A stretch of DNA of 64,000 nt from Linnemannia elongata (Eukaryota > Mortierellomycota > Mortierellomycetes > Mortierellales > Mortierellaceae). Positions 38,269-51,800 of the stretch are shown here, piece by piece. Made by a program: the position numbers and the translations under genes. Where the stretch lies: NCBI GenBank assembly GCA_036320915.1, contig JAXBDG010000009.1, positions 2,294,001 through 2,358,000 on the forward strand. Direction: 5' to 3'. The notes beneath the pieces were generated by a model. It was not told where the DNA came from and made no database searches. It saw nothing but the letters and a program-made list of their open reading frames with translations. Position 1 is the first letter of the stretch; each line of letters begins with the position of its first letter.

Positions 38269-40016
38269 TTATGGCGCCATGGATCGGTCTCCATTGGTGG
38301 GTCGATCAGGATCCATGCCGTACACAGGAGTTGCCAACTTGGCCGGGCTGTTGAGATAGCCGCCGTAGGAAGGCGTTCCGTTCTCCTGGTACTCGCTGCC
38401 AGGCTTCGAGCCAGGTGGCATCTAATAGCAAAATGGCAAATAGTATGACGCACAGTGATTAGAACATACACAAACGTTTGACATTCCATTACCCTTAGAA
38501 AAGATCAGAGAATGTTCATAGCCGTACCTTATCCAAAGATCGACCATTTCTGTTGGAGGTCATCAAGTATGAATCCATGATTTCACCTGCCGCCTCTACA
38601 AGTATACAGGAAAAGAAAGGTGTACAGTGTTTTAGCACTTTGCCCAAAAGGTTGCTCGCTCTGAATATTAATCTCATGAAAATCCTTCAAAACTGCAGTC
38701 GTACCATGGATTTCACGCTCGTGAGGCTCATAACTCTCCCGCCAAAACTCCCCAAAGGAATCAGTCAAATTCTCATCCAAGTATTTTCCCGCAACATATA
38801 ATGCGGCTAACGCAACAATCTTGGGTGTCTTCGTCAAGCACAGCGTCGTCCTCAAGCTGCAAAAGGAACAATGTGGTAAATGAGAGCTATTGTTAGAACA
38901 GAAGCTACCACATAGTGCCGAAATGCGGACTAAACTATCATGCAAAGTGTGAAGGCGTACCTGTCGTTGACGAACGCCCATGCAACCTGCTTCAACTTTC
39001 GGCCACCTAAAATATGAAAGGGTGCAAATTCCCATACGATGAACAAGCGTTCCTTATAAGAACTCAGAGAGGGCCTCATCCATCAGTCCGTGCAATGAAT
39101 GCGACCAGTAGGATGGCATTCCTTACGTTGAGAATCCTTCTGGTAGTGGCTGAACATATTTAACAGGAAGTGGTAGGGATGCTCCACGCTCAAATCAAAG
39201 CACAGGGTCTCCAGCAATAGCTCTTCGGTGTAAATGATCGTGTCCTTCCACACACGAAACTCCTAAGGTGTTCAGATTGCAATTATTTGTTAGTTGAAAA
39301 CTCGAACAGTAAAAGAACATCTACTAACATTCCAAGATATAATGGATGTTAGTACTTGCCTTGGACGAGTCATCGATTGGTGTATCCTTCTTGGCAGCCT
39401 TTTGCGCACAAGCAATCACAATGTCCTTGAACTTGCGCGTACTCTCCTCCGTCTTGCTGGCAAGGTAAATGCAGGTTGCAGCGACATCCTATTGACGACC
39501 AAAATTTAATAAGCGGCAAACATTGGTTAGTCGTCTTCGGACTCATTCATACTATTGTCCGTCAAATGCTTGATAGTGGCCCATGCACACCATTCGCATT
39601 ATTATTAGACAGAGTCGTAAGAGGTGAACAGAGGAATGATACCAAAGCAAGTTGATCCTCACTTGCATAGTATTTGTAGTCCTTGAAGGATCGGCGCATG
39701 TAGAACCGTTGGAAGAAGAGGGCGGCTGTTGCCATGGTCAACTGTGGCCTAAAGAATAACAAAATAAAGAGCCGGCTGTTAATATTCGGCTCTAACTGAG
39801 TTTAGGTCTGGTCGTCATGAGACCAGCAAACACAAAAGGGCGGGTGATTGAGCGATGTACTTACAGCTTCAGGTGCATGCCGACCATCATAATGAACGCG
39901 ATGCCCTTGTGTCGGCTCTCTTTCTCGACTGGGAACGACAGACCGCTGATTTGGCTTGGGGTTCCGTAGAACTCCTCCTTCTGGTAGTACCACTGGTTGT
40001 CTGCTGTTGAGGTCAT
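38269..40016 (-). CDS. Cyclin K/Ctk2-like transcriptional cyclin
   Basis: Eight exons: 40016-39865, 39748-39643, 39488-39360, 39262-39127, 39006-38961, 38856-38705, 38595-38528, 38421-38269; in phase, 313 aa. The start WYYQKEEFYGTPSQ parallels cyclin K (WYWDKKDLAHTPSQ). Two cyclin boxes follow: RPQLTMATAALFFQRFYMRR, AATCIYLASKTEE, FDLSVEHPYHFLL; then RKLKQVAWAFVNDSL and IVALAALYVAGKYLDENL. A short Pro/Gly tail closes it. Such cyclins pair with CDK12/Ctk1-type kinases that phosphorylate the RNA polymerase II C-terminal domain at Ser2 during elongation; this role is inferred. Cyclin T or cyclin L are alternatives, but the EHPY and AWAFVND motifs favour K. The intron after exon 3 has a GC donor (AAG|GCAAGT); exon 5 is only 46 bp. 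The end of exon 2 (TTG|GTATCA) was chosen because the nearer GTGAGG breaks phase. Confidence 0.84.
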
Positions 40017-40359
40017 CGTGGACAAGGTGCTGTTGATTGCTATGTTATTAGGTTCTGTTGTTGTCCTGGTTGTTCAAATGCGGTGTCGATTGATCCTTCT
40101 GAAGAGAGGCTGCTGGAGAGTTGAATCTTGGTCCTTGATTGGGAGGTGCTTGGGGTGCGAGGGTGGAAAGGATGGTGAAGGAATGAAAGGCGTCTGCGTA
40201 GTGTAGCGTATATGTGAAAGGTGAGGGGGCACACAATAAGGTGAATAAGGACAGCAATACCATAAGGAAATGCAAAGGAAAACAGCCGTCACGTGGCCTT
40301 TCTCTAAACAATTGAACCATTGAACCATTAAGCCATGGATAAGAAAGTAAGTGATATGT

Positions 40360-42033
40360 TTATTCTTCACCGAGCTTTATCCGTCTAGAACGTTCGCACT
40401 GACAGATACCACGCTTGACACGCGGTCCTTCTACGGGACCACTCTCAGAGGCAATTACATACTCCCGCACCTTCTCTCCCATCTCAATACACTCCTTACA
40501 ACAGCACATCCCACTCTTGCTCGTCGTCGTTGTTGTCATCGTCGTCCTCACAGCAACGTCCACTGGCACCGGCGAGCATTTTGTGCAAGCAATAATAAGT
40601 CGATGGCATCCAAACCCATCACATTTGACATATCGCGCACATGGGACCTCACACCCCTCACAGGACGATATCAGTTGGGTCAAAGTCATCGCGTCGTTTG
40701 CCTCTGTAGCGTCTGTAGAGTTTCTTGTCTCATCCAGACCTAGAGACTGTCGCGCGTCAAAGATGTAGTTTTTACCAAGCCAAAGCGACTCCTGTTGGGG
40801 ATTCTCCTTGATCGTTCGCTCCTGCTTGATCCATTCCAGGTAGTTGTGAATACCGCCCTCTAGCATCAATACTTTCACATCGTCGTTCTTTCCTGATCCC
40901 AATGACTGCCTCATATACGACGTTGCCTTCTCGCTAGAAGATCAATGATTAAGAGGAGGTGCAGCAAGGTCAGGCACAGAGAGTCGCCAAAAAATGAAGC
41001 ACAAACATTAAATCATCGCCGTACGAGTAACTGGGACTTACCAGCGAATGCCCCCAGTACAATAGGAGAGGATGGTCTTCCCTGCGAGCAGCTCCCTGTT
41101 TCGATCAACATAATCCTTGAACGACGAAAACTTGCGAATCGGCGGCGTTATTGCTCCCGGAAACCGACCAATCGACGACTCATAATAGTTCCTCACATCC
41201 AAAACTACATAGTCATCTCTCCCCTCGGACTCCTTGAGCTTCGCGTGGAACTCTTTGGGTGGCAGTTTGCCTTGCTTGTTTTTGGGGTCGTGGTAGACAC
41301 TTAGCTCTGGCGCTCCTAGCGGACAGATCTCTTCAACGACTTTTATCGATGCCTCCTCGCCAAAGACGTGGCGGCAGCCTTCTGTTGGTTTGAAGAAGTT
41401 GAACCATTTTATCTTTAGGGCGGCATCGATATCGGTGCTGTTGTTATACTGAGAGGTTGTTATTGCTGAGCGTGAGAGATTAAGGGACTCGAATTCCGGA
41501 AGGGCGGTGAGGCGATCAATGTATTCTGTGACTGAGGCCGAGAGTCCTGAAAGAGTCGCATTGATTCCTTCAGTCGCCAGCTTGACCTTTCCGCATAGTT
41601 CCAGATCCGTGAACCAAGCCTTGTGGAGTCGCGCAATCGCCAGAGGGTCGGGGATCGGCAAGTAGGCGTAGAACAGGATGACGGTTCCCAATGCAGGATC
41701 GCACTGACAGGTCAGATTGATAGGGTCGCTCCCGTACTTTTCGGCTCGACGGGACTTGAACTCTGCATCCTCGTCCTGGCCATGACTCTGGCCCTGACCC
41801 TGATGGTCCTGCGCTGTAGAAGTCGGACCCCTGAGCTGTAACATGTTGGCGAGTTGGACGCTGGTCAATGCCTGAACAATATCGCTGTGGCTCGCTGCGA
41901 TATGTCGGAACATTGTGGGGGCCTTGTCACAGGTGAGGTCACAGCAGGACCAATTCCCATCTCCTGTCTGTCGTTGACGAAGGAGTTCGTTCTGCGCCCT
42001 GTTCTTTGCCGTCTTGAGCTGGGGTTCCGTCAT
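40360..42033 (-). CDS. TSTD2: TSTD2-like rhodanese-domain protein
   Basis: Two exons, 42033-41042 and 40933-40360, give 521 aa (human TSTD2: 516). The N-terminal zinc-finger-like block CCDLTC...RHIAASH (residues 30-49) matches the human CC...IHRHVATQH block. Then comes an acylphosphatase-like region (GTVILFYAYLPI, GKVKLATEGINATL), followed by the rhodanese domain with DVRNYYESSIGRFPGA and the active loop YCTGGIRCEKATSYM: catalytic Cys325 and a second Cys331. The intron splits the Cys331 codon. The tail has a Cys-rich zinc-binding set (SSCEGCEVPC, CDGFGC, CTKC, CCCKEC). The plant/bacterial TrhO relatives hydroxylate tRNA uridine-34; sulfur transfer or tRNA modification is possible here but unproven. 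I chose the ATG at 42033 because upstream in-frame text has no ATG. A TTTAG acceptor just before 42222 leaves room for a 5' exon. Confidence 0.85.
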
Positions 42034-42792
42034 GGCCTGTGTTCCACTCGTTTGTCGGGTTGAATGGACAAGTGTGTGTGAATGGTTGACCCAGTCTTCA
42101 AGGAACGAGAATAACGGCTTAATTTTGCCAGTGTTGACTCCTAAGCCACTTTTCACCTTTTGTTCAGGGATTGGCAATTTTGCCGTGCTTATGTTTTCTC
42201 CCTCCCTCGACCGACAAAGCACCTAAAGGAAGAAAAAAGAAAGTACGCGCCTGTCTGGACATCCTACACCTTCACACCTTTGGTCCATCCCCACAGGGTT
42301 TACATTCAACCCTTCTTTTATCCATTCCTCTTAGTTACCCCATTCTTTCCTTTCCTTCATTGTCACTGTCGCTCCAATACCCTCCCTCACACAGTCTTGT
42401 CATCACCAGCACACTTCAACATCCTCATCGACACCAGCTCGACGCTTGTACCAGCCATTGTTTAAGCACAGTCAGGACTCACCCTCCTAGAACTCGCGAA
42501 CTTGTCCCCGCCATATCGAGGTAATATCATCATTTCGACTTCGCCCAACCATCACCTCTCGCTGGGACCTTTACCGTTCACACCATCAGTTGTTCCCTGA
42601 TATCAGTATGATGATGTGTCACCTCTGCCTCCAGGTACACTATCACCGATGTTTCAGGTCTTCGGCAGCCTTCGTACTCACCACCCTTTTGAACACCTCT
42701 TTAAAATTTTCAAATAACTTATAGTGAGTAAGCTTCAGATCCAACACACACTATTTTCTTTCGCGTATTTCTTTTTTTCCCCCTAAACAATC
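42034..42792. promoter_or_regulatory. Divergent promoter region, TSTD2-like / ATAD2-like
   Basis: 760 bp between two divergent starts. It contains C/T-rich stretches at 42240-42480 and 42700-42790, just before the ATAD2-like ATG, and a possible extra 5' exon of the TSTD2-like gene up to 42222. No core-promoter motif was assigned. Confidence 0.4.
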
Positions 42793-45700
42793 ATGGATCA
42801 TACTCACCACCCACCAGTAAGCCTACACTTCAAACAACGCCTTGTAACTTTTACTACCTCACCCTTACTATGTCTCCCATTACCTAAAACTAATGCACAT
42901 ATCTTGCTTCAATTCACAAAAAATAGAGTGGGGCGTCAACACCGTCAACAACAAACAACGATCCGTATCACCCCAAGCGCAGTATATCCAGCGACGACGG
43001 CTCACGGTTAAGTGCTGGTACCGGTTATCCATCCTTTTCTTCTTCCTCCGGCTCTGGCTCAAAGACGGACCAATCTACACCCATCGTCAACGTATACTCC
43101 AACAGTGCAGATGATATCAACCTTAATGAGACCAAGCGGCGCAAGATTCAGGAACAAGGGGATGATGATCACCACCACCATCAAGATCTGGCGAGTCTAA
43201 ACCTTTCACCTTCCAAGGTCAACGCCACCAATCTTACGGGTACTGAAGTCAGGACTAGAAATGGTCGTCATGGGCGCAATGATTCTGACAACAACGCCGC
43301 CGCCGCCGCCGCCATCGATAATAATAGCAGCGCTTTGGACTCAACAAGCTCCTCTTCTATCACCACCACTAACACCACCACAACTACGACATCCATCGCC
43401 ACCGCCGTCGCAACGGCCACTCGTCCCACAGGAACGAGCAATATGGAGAGACCATCAAGGATACTCTCTTCCCGTCGATCCATCAAGCGGGTCAATTATG
43501 CCGATCCAGACGACTTTGATCTCGATGAAGAAGAACAGGATCGATCGCCTAGTCGTGGAAGGGAATCCACTCGGACCAGCACTCGTACCAGGACTATCGG
43601 ACAGCAGCAACAAAAGCAACAACTGCCATCGTCTTTGTCATCACAGCAGAAGCAGCAGCAGCAACGTCATCGTAGGAGACGAGGCGAGACCGAGGAAGAG
43701 GAAGAGTATGAAGAGCAACACGTCGGAGATGAAGGAGATGATGCTGCAGAGGATGAGGAAGAAGGCTTCTCGGATAACAGTCGGGATGTCAAGGTTGAAC
43801 CGGAACCTTCGACCTTTGAACGACGCACTCTTCGGGATCGAAGCGCCATCACGGCCCCCAAACCCTTTCATGTCATCCACCCTACGCCACCACCCGTCTC
43901 GCGGACTAGCAGGAATGCATCTTCTCGACAGGATAACAGAAGGCACTATGACGAACGTAATAGCAACCACGACAACAGCCGGTACCGAGGATCTTCCTCA
44001 TCCAACCTGCGCTCTTCTCTCCCCGCAAAACGACCTCACCCTTCATCAGTCCCTCCTCCCCCTCCTCGACCCATCACAGAGAACATGAGGATCACGCGAG
44101 GCATGACCGGATCGCTTGCACATGATTCTTCCAATAGTCGGGATGTCACTCCAGACCAACAGGCTCATCACAGACCTCTCAGATCCAGCTCTCGGTTCCA
44201 TCGTGCCCTTTCTACCGACGAAGAACGGGAAATGGAAGCAAGCGGTGGAGCGACAGGCGGAGAAGGAGGCAACGGAGAAGAAGAAGGACAGGAAGACGAG
44301 GATGAGGAGATGATGGTGACTGACGCTGCCGAGGACAGTCAACAGTCACCCTTTGTCGACCACCAAGACCCCAACAGCGGCCTCATCCGTATGACTCGAC
44401 TCCGCGCCCGCGTGCAATCTCAACCTGCACGGAGTTCTCGACACGTTGCTCAGCAATCTTCTTTGTCGCGCTCTAAATCTGCACACTCTCAGTCACGACA
44501 GGATTCGGACCGGAAGTACGATCTTCGGGAACGCCCCAAGAACAGACCTACCTACATTGCAGACCGACCCGTTCCTTCGCCCACCCGCCCACGGACTTCG
44601 AGGATGAATTTCGGTGGCAACAATGGACGAGACTCGTTCATGAGACCTCGTCGGAATCGGTCGAGTCTTTTGGAGGCCCTAGCGCGCGCAGGCGATTCTT
44701 CAGAGGATGATCGGGATATCTCGAGCGGTTTCAACAAACGCCGCTCAGGACCTTCGTCAGACTCACGAGGTTCTTCGTCTCGCATCTTGCCCATGAACAT
44801 GCACGAACTTGCAGACTCCAGGAGAGATGTCATTGCTTCACGCGCTGGAGGACTGTTGGCTGATACCGACCCCCTGGCTATTGGCAAAAGTGTGGACTTT
44901 TCCAAAGTCGGCGGTTTGGACCATCATGTCAAATCCCTCAAAGAGATGGTCATCCTTCCTCTACTCTACCCAGAAGTCTATTCCCGCTTCCAGATGATGC
45001 CTCCACGAGGAGTCCTCTTCCATGGACCGCCCGGTACAGGAAAAACTCTCCTTGCACGTGCGCTGGCCTCCAGCTGTTCGACCGAGACCCAGAAGGTCGC
45101 GTTCTTTATGCGCAAGGGTGCAGACTGTTTGAGCAAGTGGGTTGGAGAAGCAGAGAGGCAGTTGCGGTTGTTGTTTGAGGAAGCCAAAGCCTGGCAGCCG
45201 AGTATTATCTTTTTTGACGAGATTGATGGCCTCTGTCCTGTTCGGTCGAGTAAACAGGAGCAGATTCATGCGTCGATTGTCTCCACTATGCTTGCCCTCA
45301 TGGACGGTCTTGATGGTCGTGGTAAGTTTACCTTTTGAGACAAGTAAGCGAGGGGTTCGCCTCAGGATGAATAGCGCTAATATTTCCTCCGTTGTCTTAT
45401 TTCGATACAATAGGACAAGTGATTGTCATTGGAGCGACAAACAGGATCGACGCCATCGACCCAGCACTCCGCCGACCTGGAAGATTCGACCGCGAATTCT
45501 ACTTCCCCCTCCCCAATGAGGCCGCCCGTCGCGCCATCATCGACATCAACACCTGTGGTTGGGTCCCCGCTCTCGACGAGGGTTTCAAAAACGAACTCGC
45601 CCGGATCACAACTCGTTACTGTGGCGCTGATATCAAGGCTCTTTGTACAGAGGCAGCACTCAAGGCGATTCGGAGACGATACCCACAGATCTATGAGAGC

Positions 45701-48365
45701 AACGAGAAGCTGTTGATTGATACTTCGACTATTGTGGTGGAAGAGGTCGATATGTTGAAATCTGCAAAGACCATGGTCCCGGCGTCGTACCGTGTCACGG
45801 GAGCGACGGCTTCGCCACTGCCAGTGAATATTAAGCCGTTGTTGCAGGGGCAGTTTGAGAGGATCTGTAGAACCGTTGATAGGCTATTCCCTACCAAGGG
45901 GAAAACGAGCAGCACCAGCGGCAATAATGAGGAGGAGGATGCGGATGATGCGGCGTTCCAGGCGATGGGATACAGGAGCTTTGAAAAGCTCAAGACCTTC
46001 CGTCCGCGCGTCATTATTGCAGGATCTCGTGGGATGGGTCAACGCTACCTCGGCCCTGCACTCTTGCACCACCTCGAGGGTTGCACCGTCCAGCAGTTTG
46101 ACCTTGCGGCGCTGATGTCTGAATCTAGTCGCACCCCCGAAGCAGCCTGTGTCCAGTTCTTCATCGAGGTGAAGCGGCACGCGCCTAGTGTCATCTACAT
46201 CCCACATATTGACGTCTGGTGGAATGTTATGTCTGACGCCGTCAAGGCTACATTCTCGAACCTCCTCGAAGATCTCAACCCGGAAGACCGGATCCTGTTC
46301 CTCGCTACCAGCGAAACGCCTCTCAAGGATCTTCCAGTTACTGTCAGGCGGTGGTTCGTCTCTAGCGTCAAGGGCCGCGTAGAACTCTCAAAACCAGATC
46401 GATCCAGCCGCGAAGCATTCTTCGAAACCCTTGTCGTTGATCTCGTCCGCCCTCCCACCGATTTCCAACTCAAATCTTCAACTCCCACAACCGCCACCAT
46501 CGAACCCCTCAAAAAGGCACCTCCACCGCAACCCCGCGTCCCAACAACCGAAGAAAAAAAACTGCTCAAAGAACACGACCAATATGTCCTCCGTGAACTT
46601 CGAATCTCCCTTCGCAGTATCGTCGAAGAACTCTTCAAAGAACGTCGTTTCAAACCCTTCTTCCGTCCCGTCGAACCCGAAGAGTTTCCCGATTATTATC
46701 AAATCGTCAAGAGGCCCATGGACCTGACGACGATGAATGATAAGGTTGACGATCGCATGTATTTGGATGTGAAAGAGTTTTTGGCGGATGTGGATCAGAT
46801 CTGTGAGAATACCGCGCTATATAATGATATCCATGATCCCAGCCGTATCATCTACAAAGTAAGCACCCTCATCCCTCCCTTTTTTTTTGTCATTTAGCCC
46901 CTTTAGCATTTTTTTCATGTTAAACTAACGGTACTTGCTCCTGATTTTTCTTTTTGTAAATAGGCGCGAGCGTTCCAGGATGTGGCACACGGGATGATAA
47001 GCAGACTCGACCCAGAACTAATCATCGAATCCGAAAAAACCGCGGCCAGAGTCCGACAAGAACTCAAATCCCTTCAAAAGACTCAGGGTGAACGATCGTC
47101 TCGTCGTCAACTCGGTCTTGAAGCCGAGGCTGTTCCTGATGACCCGGAATTGTTCCTCCGCCTTAGTCATCGGGCTTTACACAACAACCACCAGAGTGGT
47201 GCTAATGGAGTCGCACGAGGAGAGACTGCAGGAATTGGCGCAGAGGGAAATGACGACGAGGAGGAGGAGGAGGAGGAGGAGGATTCGAGTAGCAGGAGAG
47301 GAGGCGGGTTCCCGGATCGACCACATGTTTTGAAGCAGGAGGATTTGGATCTGGATTTGGATGATGATATGAGCGGGACTTCTTTGTCCATGTCTTCTTC
47401 AACCACGTCGCTCATCGCCTTTGGCTCAGACCCTGTTGATCCTACTACTAATAATGGTGTCAGTGCAGAGGCATCAACAACTGCGGTGACAAAAACGGAG
47501 GAGCATGGACACATAGACCCTTCAGCAACAGTAGCCGGACCTGATGGTGTTCCTCTAGGCGAGCAAGAGAAGCACAGTATGGACATCGACACTCCCCAGC
47601 CTCTCCCGAACGACAACGACAATGATGCCAGCACCAACGGTATTGTTACAATCACTTCATCATCCCTTCCTGTCGACTCTTCGACGACAACATCAACATC
47701 GAGTGAAGTGAAGCTAGTGACTGCAGATCGCGATATGGAGATGACAAGCGACAACCACGCTGTCAACAGCTCTTCCTCCACACCCAGATCTCCTACCATT
47801 GCCACTACTACAGAACCAACTCAACCAGCCGTAGATGAAACCATGGACACCTCCGTAGCGGACGCAATCATCCCTGACCAAGATCCCACCGCGCCAGAAC
47901 ACCAGGAGGACCCAGAACCCATCAAAGAGCAAACCCCAACTCCACCCCCGGTCCTGATCATTGATTCCTCAGAAGTCACACTTCTGCGTCAAGCCCTAGT
48001 CGACAAGACGGACACTAGCACGATCGAAGAACTGGACCAACTCCGCGCCGCGCTGTACGAGGACCTCTGGGAGTATCGACTCCAATGGGATAAAGGTCCC
48101 ATGCTCTTGGTAAAATACCTTTTTTTTTTGGGTGGGGGCAGGGGTGCGCCTTATTTGATTGTAGGCAAGGCAATGCTTTTTTTGTATGTCCTGATTTCTT
48201 TATCTCGAAACCTCTAACGCGCTTCTTTTTCTTTTCTTTTCATTTTTGCTTGGTGTGGTGTGGTAATAGGATATGAACGAGACGCTCGAGTCGATCACGG
48301 CCTTGCACAAGGAGACGGCGGAGGATGTCCGGAACTATAATGCTGTCCTTCAAGAGATCTACTAG
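42793..48365 (+). CDS. ATAD2/Yta7-type AAA ATPase with bromodomain
   Basis: Five exons: 42793-42816, 42927-45321, 45414-46858, 46964-48109, 48270-48365; in phase, about 1701 aa. The first exon has only 8 codons (MDHTHHPP) before a GTAAGC donor; it supplies the ATG the long exon lacks. The N-half is disordered, with polySer/Thr, six Ala, polyGln and acidic runs, as in Yta7. AAA1: GPPGTGKT at about 708-715, Walker B FFDEIDG at about 769, sensor text ATNRIDAIDPALRRPGRFDRE. AAA2 is degenerate (SRGMGQRYLGPALL in place of a P-loop), as usual in the family. Bromodomain at about 1195-1295: FKPFFRPV, YYQIVKRPMDLTTM, ENTALYND with the acetyl-lysine-binding Asn. The protein binds acetylated histones and handles H3-H4 on chromatin. 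The acidic/Ser-rich C-part ends in a short helix. The next gene converges 350 bp on. Confidence 0.93.
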
Positions 48366-48717
48366 TCGTTTTAGTAACGCAACTCCCCTCCCCCTGCCCC
48401 CTTCCACCATAGAACTGTCCACTTCTCTACACTTCTCTCCCTCTCTCTCTCTCTCTCTCTGCTCACGCAAAAAAATGTAATAAAGAACGAACAATATGTT
48501 TTTTCTTCCTTCAAGTCCAGATGAACATACTTTTGTTATTGTTCTGCTTAATCGACATTAAATGGTTCTCGCACACTCGTTGGAGAGCAAGTAGTACATT
48601 CACAGACAAATCCAAGATCCGTTAGGTCACAGTGTGAAAAATGCTGTTAGGATTTTATTACTTGAGCTATTATTATTTTCATATGGTGCTGGGATAGTAA
48701 ATGGTTTGTTGGTTTGT
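48366..48717. other. Convergent 3' region with CT repeat
   Basis: (CT)n at about 48437-48460. It lies between two stops and presumably holds both 3' UTRs. No gene. Confidence 0.6.
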
Positions 48718-48782
48718 CTAAGGATATCCACCAGAACTCCAGGAGATGGCATGTCCACCTCCTCCTTGCTGCTGTGGCTGTG

Positions 48783-48813
<31 letters not shown>

Positions 48814-51800
48814 GTGACCGGCATTACCGTTGGACTCTTTGCGTTCAACCATGACCATCGGGTACGGCTGAGTAGGCGGCGCATAAGGATGCACGGGGTA
48901 CGACGGGAAGATTTGTTGTTGCTGGGGTCGGGAAGGAATAGGTGGTGGCGCCGTTTGTTGGTACTGATGGGGGTTGAAATGCTGTACAGGATGCGAAGTA
49001 CCGTTATGGTTGTTGCTTTGATGATGATGGTGGCCGATGTTTCCGTTCGTGTTGGTTGTGATGGTGGTATGCTGGTGATGATGCGAAGAATGATGTTGGT
49101 ATTGCGGTTGATGGTGATGGGTATGAGTGGCCAAGACGGCAGGTCCTGATCCATTTGTCGACAAGACAGGCTGCAACGCCGGCGACATCAAATGTGAAGG
49201 TGTAGGGGAAGGCTGCGGCTGCTGTTGGTACGAGATTCGACCGTTGTTAGGGACATATGGCGACTTGGGCTGGTACTCAATCGGTTGCTTGATAGGGTGA
49301 GCCACCCTCACCATCTTGACGACTTGACGGTTCTCAGGGTTGTTGGGGTCGGACATCACCAATTGGATGACTGCATTGGTGGGCTCCTTCTTGATCTCGA
49401 CATTCGAGTACAGTCGACGGATGTTGTTGCCTAGGATGATCTGCTCCAATGCTCCTGTCTCGATGTGTCGAACCTCAATCAACCCGGCTTCGAACGCAAT
49501 AATGTATGGAGGCGCCAATGCGAAGGACTCGGGGCGGCCTTCCCACTCGATCAACTCCTTCTTGGCCAACTCACCCTTCTTTGTCATCGTGAACGCGAAA
49601 TCTACACAGAAAAAATAACAAAAAAAGTGATTAGTGTCTTGTCTTTTTCAAGAACAACACATACATGCAAGAAGCAATTGACAGTGTAGGTGCTTACCGG
49701 TGTAGCACATGAGGAACTCATCGGCGTTGATTTTGAACATGCTGATAGGAACACTTCCGGGTCGCGCTTCCAAGAACGAAAACGCCTCATCGTGTCGGTT
49801 GGGGAACTCTTGGGTGTTGTTCAAGTTCTCCAGGATCACAATCTCAAATCCCTTGGGACAGACCACACAGACCATCTTAGCCAACATCTGCAGCTGTGAC
49901 GAATCTGTGCCGACGTAGAACTCTCTGTACAGCTTGAACCAGTCCGATTTGCTCGACTTGAACGAAGACAGACTGAATCCTCCGCGGTGCTGCCCTCCCA
50001 AAACTGCATTCTCGACAGGTTCGTATGCGGAAAAATGACTCTCGCCTCCGTTCTTTCTCTTCATCGTAATGACCAACGTCTTGCCTGCACAGGTGCCCGC
50101 CGAGAAGAACTGGACACTCTTGCCGAGCTGCTGACCGACCTGGAGCGACTTGTCCGAGTTGGGATCCAGACAGCTGAGGTTGAACGCCTTCAAGACCTTA
50201 CCCGTAAGAACCAACAACATGTGGTAAGCCTCCAAGACACTGACTTGACTGACGCTCACCTCACGCAGGGCAAGTCGGAAGCTGTAAGGGTCATCCTCCA
50301 TGCCGACATATACTCCTTCCTCTGTTCCAATGACCACACGTCGCTTGCCGTCTAGAACATTGAGGTAGGGTGTTGAGCAGGCCGAGCGACGACCATCCAT
50401 GGGGTTGTGAACCAGGTTGGAGGAAGGGAGTGGAGGCGCGGCGTTGTAATGGGTAATGACTTGCATCTTGAACAAGTGGGATCCCGAAACGGCTTCCTGT
50501 CGACGCGCCTGTGCAATCTGCATCTGTTCCAAAAGCTTTTCCCTCTCGCTTCCCGTCATGTAGATCGTGTAGACACCGCCTCGTCGTCCTCGATGCTCAA
50601 TCGTCACCGGCGCAACGTACTTTGTCTCCTGGAAACCGACCCTGAGATCATGTGGCGCAATGAAGGCTGAATGGCGATGTCCCGAGCCTGTCGACTTTGT
50701 GCTGTTGTTCAACTTCCGCCCAGGAGCTGCATCACGTCCATTCGTAATCGGCACTGGCTTGCCATCATCCGCCCACACCTGCACCAACTCCAATGGAATC
50801 GGCTAAATACATCAGGTAATATAATCATAGGTTAGATCAGCCACCTGACAAGTACAAAAACAAGAACGCAACGAGAGAAACACGGACCTTTTTGGAGACT
50901 TGGTAGAGCATGTCCTCCTTTTCGCCCTGCTTGTCGCGCTTCTCTTTGGTCATCATCAACATGTGGTCAAAGAGGAAGAGTCGAAGTTCAATCATCTGGA
51001 AATCCAGGTTCGATCGTCGCTTGACAAGGGCCTCGAAATGGAACTTGCGTCCCTTCTCCGAAAGCTTCAAGTCCTGCTGTGCTTCGCCCGACTTCCAAAT
51101 GATCTTGTCCTGAATGTTCAACAATCGCAGCTGTCGATTGCCCTCGGGCATGCACGAGTCAATGCGCTTTCCGAGGTCCGTGCAGACCTTGATGACCTCC
51201 TGAACAGTCGCACGATCGGGCACACCCTCCTCAGTCCGCTTGACGACTTCGCTTAGCAGGAGGGGGTATCGGGGAATACGCTGGTAAGGTTGACCAATGA
51301 AATGTCTCAGACCAAGACGACGAGCCTCTGGGTGACGGGTGCAGTTATCCAGAAACGTCTTGAAGGTGGGGTTCTGTGCCGCCTCCTTCTTGTACGCAAA
51401 CTCTGACAAGGCGATCCGGGGGATGTACCGACTGTAAGCCTGCTCAAACCCTGCAATGTGAGGCAAGAACACGTCTCCGATGCTCTCTACCAGAGGCTGC
51501 TGCTCCTGGCGCGCTCTGAGGTCCGCCAAGAGCAACTTGTTCAACTCGAGGATCTCCTTAAAATTGAGGAATACATCCTCGATTAGGGCCTCCAGTTTAT
51601 CCGGAGATACAATGTTCCCTGCCATGAGAGGGTTAATGAAAATCTGACGGTAGAGAGGAACAAAATGAAAGGGGATGTCAATACATTGAGTGAGTAGCTG
51701 TTTCCAAATGCAGGGTCTCCAATGGACAATCCCTCGATAACGCTGTGTTGCTGTATCGTCCATTCAAACGTACCTCCTCCAAGAGCTCCAGGTCGCGAAT

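Noticed and set aside
47167..47805. Minus-strand 212-codon ORF
   Set aside because: Antisense of the acidic/Ser-rich C-part of the ATAD2-like gene; only Ser and Val runs.
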